Assembly: GCA_029962745.1 (NCBI GenBank)
Contig: CM057157.1
Span: forward strand, 23,430,088 to 23,494,087
Length of the DNA: 64,000 nt
Direction of reading: 5' to 3'
DNA from: Echinometra lucunter
Taxonomy: Eukaryota > Echinodermata > Echinoidea > Camarodonta > Echinometridae
The notes under the pieces are model-generated. The model had not been told where the DNA came from. It saw only the letters and a list, made by a program, of their open reading frames with translations, and made no database searches. Every line of letters starts with the position of its first letter. Position 1 is the first letter of the stretch. A program made the translations under genes and the position numbers. This document shows positions 23,301 to 32,300 of the stretch, one piece after another.

Positions 23301-26300
23301 CTGAGACCCAGTTTCAACTGGGTACCCACTTTGACGTGAAAATGACGTCAAAGTGGGTACCTTGGGCCTGTTGCATAAAACTTTTGCCAGACTTTTTTTC
23401 TGGCAAAAAAAAGTCTGGCAAATTTTTGTGTAATGGAAAACTATGGCAATTTTTTTTTTTGCCGTAGTTTCCTCAAGTTTTGCCATAAAAAACTCCGGCA
23501 AAAGTTTTATGCAACGGGCCCCTTGTCGCGCACTCCTAGCAAAATGCGCGCAAGGTATAATACATATCACTGGCGTACTGGAGGGGGGGCTTGGGGGGGC
23601 GCCAGCCCCCCCAAATAAATTTCAACCATGGTTTATTTTCAATTTTATATAAGTGTTATAACACGAATTTCAATACTTCTCCCTAGAATCCCTTTCTACT
23701 GTTAAGTAACGCATTCACAATTTCCCAAATAGCATGCATAGCAAGGCAGAAAACACGCATAATATCAATAATAATGTGTTTTATGATATAACACTTGGTT
23801 TTATCTGTTTATCTGACAATGGATTCAAACTTTGATAATGAATATTCTTAGATTTACCAAAACTAGACACGGGCTTTAAGTTTGCAGTCCCAAATAGTGT
23901 TCTTTTACAGAGTTGCAAACCATCAATACTGCAAAAAACTCCTTTACCATGGGAGTGCACTTGCGTAGCCAGGGGGGGGGGCGATGGGGGCGGTCACCCC
24001 TCCAAAACACCAACAAAAAAGAAAGAAAAAGTAGAAGGAAAAAAAAAGCAGAAGCGAGAAAAGAAAAAAGGTAAGAGAACGTAAGAAGAGCGGGAGCAGA
24101 CAAGGAACAATTCAAAGAAACGTCGGAGCTTCCGCGCTTCGCGCGGGAGGGGGAAAACTCCCCCCTTACTGGATCCTCCCCCTAGAGAGCGCGCTTCGCG
24201 CGCTCACAACCGCCCCACTAAAATGAAATCCTAGCTACGCCACTGTGGGAGTGAAACCCTGGTACCACCGCATCACACCCTCTCCATGCTCGTCCTTTTT
24301 ATTTCATAGTGTCTTTGGCTGTATTATTATCATAAGTAATAAAGTATTTTGTGTAACGCTGGCATTTGTTTGAAACTTAAGAAGATTACTTGGGCTGCAT
24401 GTTTTCATAATCATGTTTCCAAGTTCATGAAAAAATATCCTTTTCCGGTCGGTAGATTCATGACACGTTTATCCATAACAGTACATGTCATCAAACGTCG
24501 GAGCTTCCGTGCTTCGCGCGGGCGGGGGGGGGGGGAACTCCCCCTCCCTGCACCCTCCCCCCTAGGGAGCGCGCTTCGCGCGCTCATTAAGTGATTCACA
24601 CGCTTCGCGTGCTCACTACCGCCCAACTAAAATGAAATTCTTTTGTTGGAAATGAGAGAAAATAAAAATTGAACTAAACTCAAGCTGGAATTTAAGTCGA
24701 AAAATGAAAAAGTTCCGTATCGTGAAGGGGAGGGGGGTACCCCGGCTCGGTCGCTACACTCCCTCAGGGTTGGTCGCTTCGCTCCTCGCAAAGATTGAGC
24801 CCCCCCAAATATTTTGGCTCATTACGCCACTGATACATATTGTACAGTCTAGCGCGCAGCACAACTGAAATGCGGGAAGCTGGGTACCCATTTTTACGTC
24901 ATACCTCATACTCATTTTTGGGGGGTCAGCTCTTGACTTTTTATGAGAAAATTAGCCAAAATGCATTGATTTCGATGCAATCATCATCAAGTTTCTAATG
25001 TTATTCTTCTTAGAATTCAATAACATTTCAGGCTGTTTATCATCACAGAATCGCTCAGCAACGCATGCAGTATAGGTTAACGTAACCCTATGAAACCCAA
25101 AAGGGGGGGGGGGTGCAGGGACGTAGACAGCCGGGGGGGGGGGGAGATGAGGGGTATGCATCCCCCACCTCACAAGGTGGATGACATGTACAATCATCCC
25201 CCCAGGTTTTGGGGAAGGATGTTTGCTTACAAACTGAATTAACATTTTTAGAAAATAGGAACAGCAATAATGATAACAATAATAATTATCATCATTATAA
25301 CAACAACAACAATAATAATACTAATAATGATAATAATGATAATAATAATAATAATAATAAATGATAATAATGATAATAATAACGATGATAATAATAATGA
25401 TAATCAGTAATGTATTATTATTATGCTTATGATAGCAATAATAATAATCATCATCATCGTTAATGTGACTGAAATGATGATTACTATCATAACTATATCG
25501 ATCATTATTCTGATTTGTGTACATGTATTTATTTATATTACTTATGGGTAATTTTGGCGCCGTCACAGTTTTTCTGAAGTGGTGTAACAACAAAATTATA
25601 TATATATAAAAAAGATAAATAGCGTGATGCAAATATGCAATAATGTGTGTCGGTCCATATTCTATATTCGTTTGTCACGGTGCGTATATGTTCTATTTAT
25701 GTCTGTGCATTCCGGCATTGGCGTAAATCCGGGGGGGGGGGAATGGGGGATATATCCTCCTCACTTTTTTGAGAGGGGGGATGGCGTGTAAAAATATCCC
25801 CCCACTTTTTAAGGAAGAAATGATATTTGAATTAATCAGTTAGTAAAATTTTAATAATCTGTCATAAACAATTCATATTTTAGAATTTCTATTTGAAAAT
25901 GCGATTGAAAACCAGAAAAGTGGTTATTTTTGGCTCGCTCATTTCGCTCGCTCATATTTTAGAATTTTTGTTTGAAAATGCAATTAAAACCCAGAAAATT
26001 AGTTATTTAAATCAAAATGTGCGTAAGGGGGTCTGTGCGGGTGGGTAATGGCGTGTATTTATACTGACCCGGGGGGAGGGGGGAAGTGTGAGTTCGACAG
26101 AAAAAAAAAATCGGCAAAAAAGTCGATCATCCCCCCCCCTCCTCAAAGTGGATTTACGCCAGTGCATTCGGGTGTGGGTGTGTGGGTGTGTGTGGGTGTG
26201 TGCGTGTGTGTGTGTGCACCTGTATACGAAATTGATCCTAGATTTCTCGTGAACGGCAAATCATCCCCCCCCCCCACCCAGGTGTAAGAACCTGTCTACG

Positions 26301-29300
26301 CCACTGGGGGAGGGGGCACTACATTTTCCTCTGCTTCCCTCACAACGTTTGATCAATTTCTACCAAATTTGGTGACTTTTCCTAAATTTTAATTGCGAAT
26401 ATTTTGGTATGTCCAACGTTTCCGGTTGCCATGGCAACCATAAGTTGACAACCATAACAGTCAAATCTGTGTGTTTTTCCGTTATAATTTTGATTAACAA
26501 GAAATTTGCGGGTTTTGATTTCTCGTAATTTTCTGAAGGGCCTAGATACAGTGGCGGCGATTTCACGTACCGAGTGGGAGGGGGGGGGGGGGGCGCGGAA
26601 ACACTGGAAGCCACTGCCGAAAATCTGTTTGAAGAAGTGGAAGGGGGATGATTGATGTTATGCGAGCGAGCTAAATACAACCGTAAAAAAATCATGAAAG
26701 AAGCCTCATTTTGCCATGAAAATGCATTCTAGGCCTATAAAATACTTAAGTGATACTAGCCGAAATTTATTCACCTGACTCCAATAGAAAAAAATAAGAT
26801 ATCAAACTTTGAAAGTCATGGGGGGGGGGACGATCCCCCGAAAAAAATCGGATGGGGGGGGGGCGGGAGGTCCCCCTGGATCGCCGCTCATTCCTAGATA
26901 TGAAGTTGTAATCATTGTAAAATAGCTTTGAAAAATATTTATGGTTTCCTTTATATCTAATGATACAATATGGCACCAAAAACAATAGATATGATAAAAA
27001 TAATTGAAAATACGTATCCTTTTTTTTTCCCTTCAATAGTTTGCACAATTGTGTAACTTTCACTCTTTTATCACTTCTAGTATCAGTTATAGGTCAACTT
27101 TCAATCAAGATACTCAAGATATCCAGTTATTATATTTTTAGAAAATGAATATGATACTATACTATCGAAACATGATTTTAGCATAATTTTCTATGTATTT
27201 ATTTATATTTTGAATAGCGCCCAACTTGGTGACCTTTGAAAATGTCGACCATGATAAAATGAAGAGAATGAATTTCTCTACCTCTTTGACAAATATGAAA
27301 AATGATTGGTCAAATAATAAGGACATTAGTGGAGAATATACAATTTTATCATAATTCTCTATGTATTTCCTTATATAGTAAATAGCGCCCCAGTGGGTGA
27401 TCTTGAGAACATTCAAAGGTGGTAACTGATCGGTCCAGTAATAATTTTTTTTTTTTAAAGTCTTAATGTTGCGGGCACCATATCTCTCCCCCCCCCCTAA
27501 TTTGGGCCTGCGAAGGGCCGAAATACCTTGGGCTTTATAGGGTTAAAATGATAAGACATACTAAAATCAAATTCTTCTGTATATGAATCTCATCTGAATT
27601 GGATAAGAAACATCTACGTTATCATGGTTGTAAAGCTTAAAGAAAAAGAAAAGGAACAAAAAAAAAGGGGGGGGGGAGGGTTTTCTCTACAACCAAATCA
27701 TCTTGCAGAAAAGCATGAAAGGGCACTTCGTTTACTTATTTCTTCCAGGAACTGTTAAACCCCATTCTCAAATGAAGGTTTTGGAAGGAAATTTTAAAAT
27801 TTCTTGGAAAATAAAGCCACACCGCTCCCTTATCACAAAACTTGGTTATTGAGACTTAAGGGGGGAAAATAATACACCCCCATAAAGGATTTCTGAATTG
27901 AATTGAATAATGCCTCCATACTTTCTTGTTTGCCCTTTTCTTTCAGCGTCAAAAGAGAGACTCTTCTGTTCTGTTTTGAAAGTCTGATCAAACCTATCAT
28001 TTCTTTTTCCTGTGCTATCTGGTTTTTTGGTCTAACTTCCCAGAATAAGGATAGGCTGAGTAAGGCAATAAAAAATGCCAGTAATGTGATAGGTTTGCCA
28101 ATAACCCAGTTGGAAGACATAGCTTACAAAGCAGTCTTGGATAAGCTACATAGCATCATCAGAGACGATACCCATCCCCTCCATGGCTCTGTAGTTTTTA
28201 ATAGGTCTGGGCGGATCCGGTTACCAAGAATAAGGACTAGCAGGTTTAGATATTCTTTTCTCACAAATGCAATGGTTCTGTACAATGCAGAGTTTAAACG
28301 ATGACCCCCTTTCATTTATATCATGTGCAATATTATTTTGTTAGTGGGCAATACCCTTCAAACTGAAACCGAAATACCTCCAAGTACTTACACCAACATG
28401 TATTTTAATCCAATTGATTTCTTGTATTGTACTTCATTGTCATGCCATATTACTTTTATACGTTGCGGGGGCGGCTGTGCTGAGGCAATGCTGCTGGTGG
28501 TGGTTTCCAGCACTGGATGGGTGCCGTTTCGACTTTGTTATCGATGACTTGTAGTGGTGTGTAGTGTGGGTTGGTATGGTGTGTTTGTGGTTTGAGTTGT
28601 GGTGTGTTTTTGGTGTGGAGTTTTGGGGGTATTGGTGTGGTGTGGATGGGTTATTTGTGTTTTTGTAGTGTGATGTGTTGTGATTATTTCAATGTCGAAC
28701 CGGGGCCCATGGATGTGTTGGGCTGGCACCGTGCTTGAGACGTTTCCCCCCTCGGCACCAGGTAAAGTTTTTCAGTGCAGCTGCCCTTGCAGCGTATCAT
28801 TTTGTTCTGGGTCAGTATTAGGTCTTTGAGTATATTATTTTAATGCCATTATTTTTGTAATTATTTATTATATGTTATATATTGTTCTTTGAATACCAAC
28901 AGCCGGAATATGATTTTTGTGCCAATGTAATTTTTATTTTGAGCATGACAATAAATTTTGAATATCTATCTATCTGAATATCTTCTTTCAGCTTGGGTTG
29001 GATCTCTTCCAGTCGGCCTTTCTGCCATCGTAGCCCCGCTGGTCAACATACTAATCGAACGGATCGGCTACCGGGCGGTAGTCACTATCGGAGTCTCCAC
29101 TATCTCAGTAGGGCTAATCACGACTTCGTTCATGTCCAGTCTTGCTCCGATGTATTTTACGTACAGCGCCCTCTTCGGTGTGGGTACAGGATGCATCCTG
29201 ATGGGGTCTTTCAATCTCATCCACAAGTATTTTCCAGGAAAGAACTCGACGGGAGGGGTCGTACTCCCGATGGCATCTTCAAGTCTAGGTGAGCAATTTA

Positions 29301-32300
29301 AGAAACGCCTCAATCCTCTGGTTGCCACTCACTAATGCAAGGGATTTCCGAATATAATCCACTGTATCAACGAATCCCGGCCGCCATCCGGATTACTGAA
29401 TCTCTGTAGACCTACCTCCAGTAAAACATGGAAACCTCGGTCTTTCCAAATCCAAAAGGCAGCAGTCCCATTTATTTTTCAAGTGATCAAAGAAGAAGAA
29501 GGAGAAGAAGAAGAAAAAAAGAAAGAAAGAAAGAGAGAAAGAAAGAAAGGAAGAAAGAAAGAAGAGTAGGGGAAGAGAGGGCAGGATCATGCAACTTTAT
29601 ATAATGGCCATATGTGTTCACTCGCGCAATCACGGCGTTCGACGTTGCCATTATCATGATTATAATGCGTCATCTTGCTCACCCTATCAAAATACCCTGG
29701 CGCCGACCCTGCTCGATGCCCTAAATCTAAGGCCCTATAGCCCAGGGCAAAGGGAACATACACACTAAGAAATTAGGGGGCAATTCTGCATCCTTAGGGG
29801 GCAGACCGCTGGTACAATAGCAGCACCCTACAGGATGCAGATATGCACCCTGAACTCGATCCTGCACCCTCAGGGGAGCAGATTGTGCACCCGGGGTGTA
29901 GAAACCATGGAGCGTCAGACATAATTGTGTAACATCAAGGAGATGGGAGTTGGCATGCATAAAGGAGGCCACGTACAGTAGAAAAAGAACCGTCTTTGAT
30001 TTGACTTCTGTTTGTATTTCCAATGGGCATTATTTTGTCGATATGAAGAAGCGCAAATGAAAAGTAAGACCCATGAGGTTAGAACCAGTGGAATGTAAGA
30101 GCAAGGTGGCATTTATTGTAAAGACGAGCAAATTGAGAAGTGCAAGAATGGCTTTTACATAGCTATTTGTTCGTTTGTTTGTTCTGTTCTGTTTGTGAAA
30201 AGCCGCATAATCAGTGAACGGATAGCATTTTACTTGACCTTTAATCTTTCCTTCCATGAACAGGAATGTTGTCCTTAGGACCACTCACATTCTATCTTGA
30301 GAATCGCTTCGGCTGGAGAAACACCCTGAGAATCAGTGCAGGTATGATAATCGGAATTGCTCTACCGGCGGTCGCTTGGGCCCATCGCGAGCCTCAGAAA
30401 TCATCGACGTCCCAAGCAGAAAACGATGTCGTCGAAGAAAGTTTAGTCATACTCAAAGGTGACATGATAAAGAAGATCAAGGCATATCAACTGATCGATG
30501 GTGAAGACGGAGAAGTCTCGGTTGAATCCGACAGCGCAGAATCGCCATCTGAAGAAAGTGATGAACGCAAAGATACAGCCAAAATGAGAACATGCGAATA
30601 CGAAATACAGCGGGGAGGAGATAAAGATCAAGACAACCGTGGTCAAAGTGGCCAGCTTTTATTACGCAGAGACAGCTTTCAAACACTGCCTGACACTATT
30701 TGGGAAAGTGATAGAAAGCAAAGTTTAGAACATAGGGAAGTATCTCCCAGTAACCCGAAAGCCGACTTTCACGAGCAGAGCGTTGAGGGCGCGTCAGTAT
30801 GTATGGCAAGGCGCATGTTAACTGCCCTAACCTTCCCCGATGTTTGGTTCTTAGCTTTAGCTGGCTTCGGGTATGGTCTGACGAATTCCTTCTTCATTAT
30901 ACAAGTGGTGAGAATAATCTTCAATAAGAAAATTAAGAAAATATTTAAGTGTCAGTTTCATTGTAGATTGATTGTTATGTAAAATATCATTTGCGAATAA
31001 ATTGATATTCCGGACGCACAGTTTGTGCAAAATCTTAGATTAAGGACGTAGAACCAAAATGGTAGTTTATATTGATTACATTTTCATCGCTTCAGAAAAT
31101 ACTTCTTTATCACGTGAAAAGGTTTCCAACTTTGCGTGCTAAAATCCGAAACGATCCTATGTTCAAGCAAGCCTCCGAAAGTTATGCTGTCATAATAATC
31201 TCTCTCTCTATCTTTTCTAACCTGTTAATTTTAATCTATAACCACCAATAAATGGGCCTAAATCATTAGAATTTTGCATGCATTTTTAATTTTTTTTGTA
31301 TTTTTTTACACGCACGGTCATCTTTTTTGCCCACTACCGGCCTTGTGCGACCACGCCAATCAACGTTGTCGATCTCTTTAGGTAAGCTACATGATGTCCC
31401 TCGATTTCACGGAGGCGAATGGCGCCCTGGCCGTAGTGGTTCTAGGGGTCTCCATGATGATCGGTAAGGTCATATTGTCCCTTGTATCGGACTACATCCC
31501 CTTCCATCAACTCTACCTGTCTACCCTGGCTAGTGGGCTTGGTATAGTCATCATGATCTGTCTCCTACAGGCTCCAAGTCTGATCGTTGTGATGTGCTTG
31601 TTGGCTGGTAAGTGCGCACCATAGGGGAAGTGGGGGTGTTTCACAAAGATTAAATAGATTTTAGATTTTGGTTTGATTTTAAGCAGGGATTGATGTAATA
31701 TGCTTTTGTACAGCTACAGCTTTATTTTCTGATATCCTGTTTCATCAAATCAATTTTGAGTTACTTAAAAGTGATCTCATCGAGTTTAAGATCAATTTTA
31801 TCTCTTTGTGAAGCACGCCCAAGGAGTTGGACCCCTTTTCACCCAATAAAGCGTTTGCTATGATAAATTCAGGGCCTAATCGAACATCACAAATATTTCC
31901 CGTTTCACCCTTTGAGTCCGAAATATGGCAATTCCCCTTTGAAAATGGTGTGTGTGGGGGAGGGGGGGGGGGAGTTGCTCCCCATCCAATTCTTACAACC
32001 ATGGCTTTTTCAGCTATTGTCTGTATCTCTCCAACATAACCGATTTATCATTCTCCTATATTCTTAATTTTCCTTGAGGACTTTTTTTTTTTTTGCTTGT
32101 CGATCAGCAGTTGGACCCTCCGATTTTTTTCGGATAGCACAGCCCCCCCCCCCCCAAAAAAAAACCCCCACACAAATATTTGGCTCATTACGCTATTGTC
32201 AATCTCACCTCAGAAATTTTATATTGTGCTCCTCATGCACAAAATACTGGGGCTCCACTGACAGGGATTCCAATAGATTGTGATTCACAATAATCCTGTG

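Noticed and set aside
23223..23652. Overlapping short open frames around the GGCC MITE
   Set aside because: They run through an inverted repeat, which yields mirrored frames on both strands.
28958..29335. Taking the whole open frame around gene A exon 2 as the exon
   Set aside because: Similarity to gene B starts and stops exactly at the CAG|CT and G|GTGAGC splice sites; the extra codons are intron.
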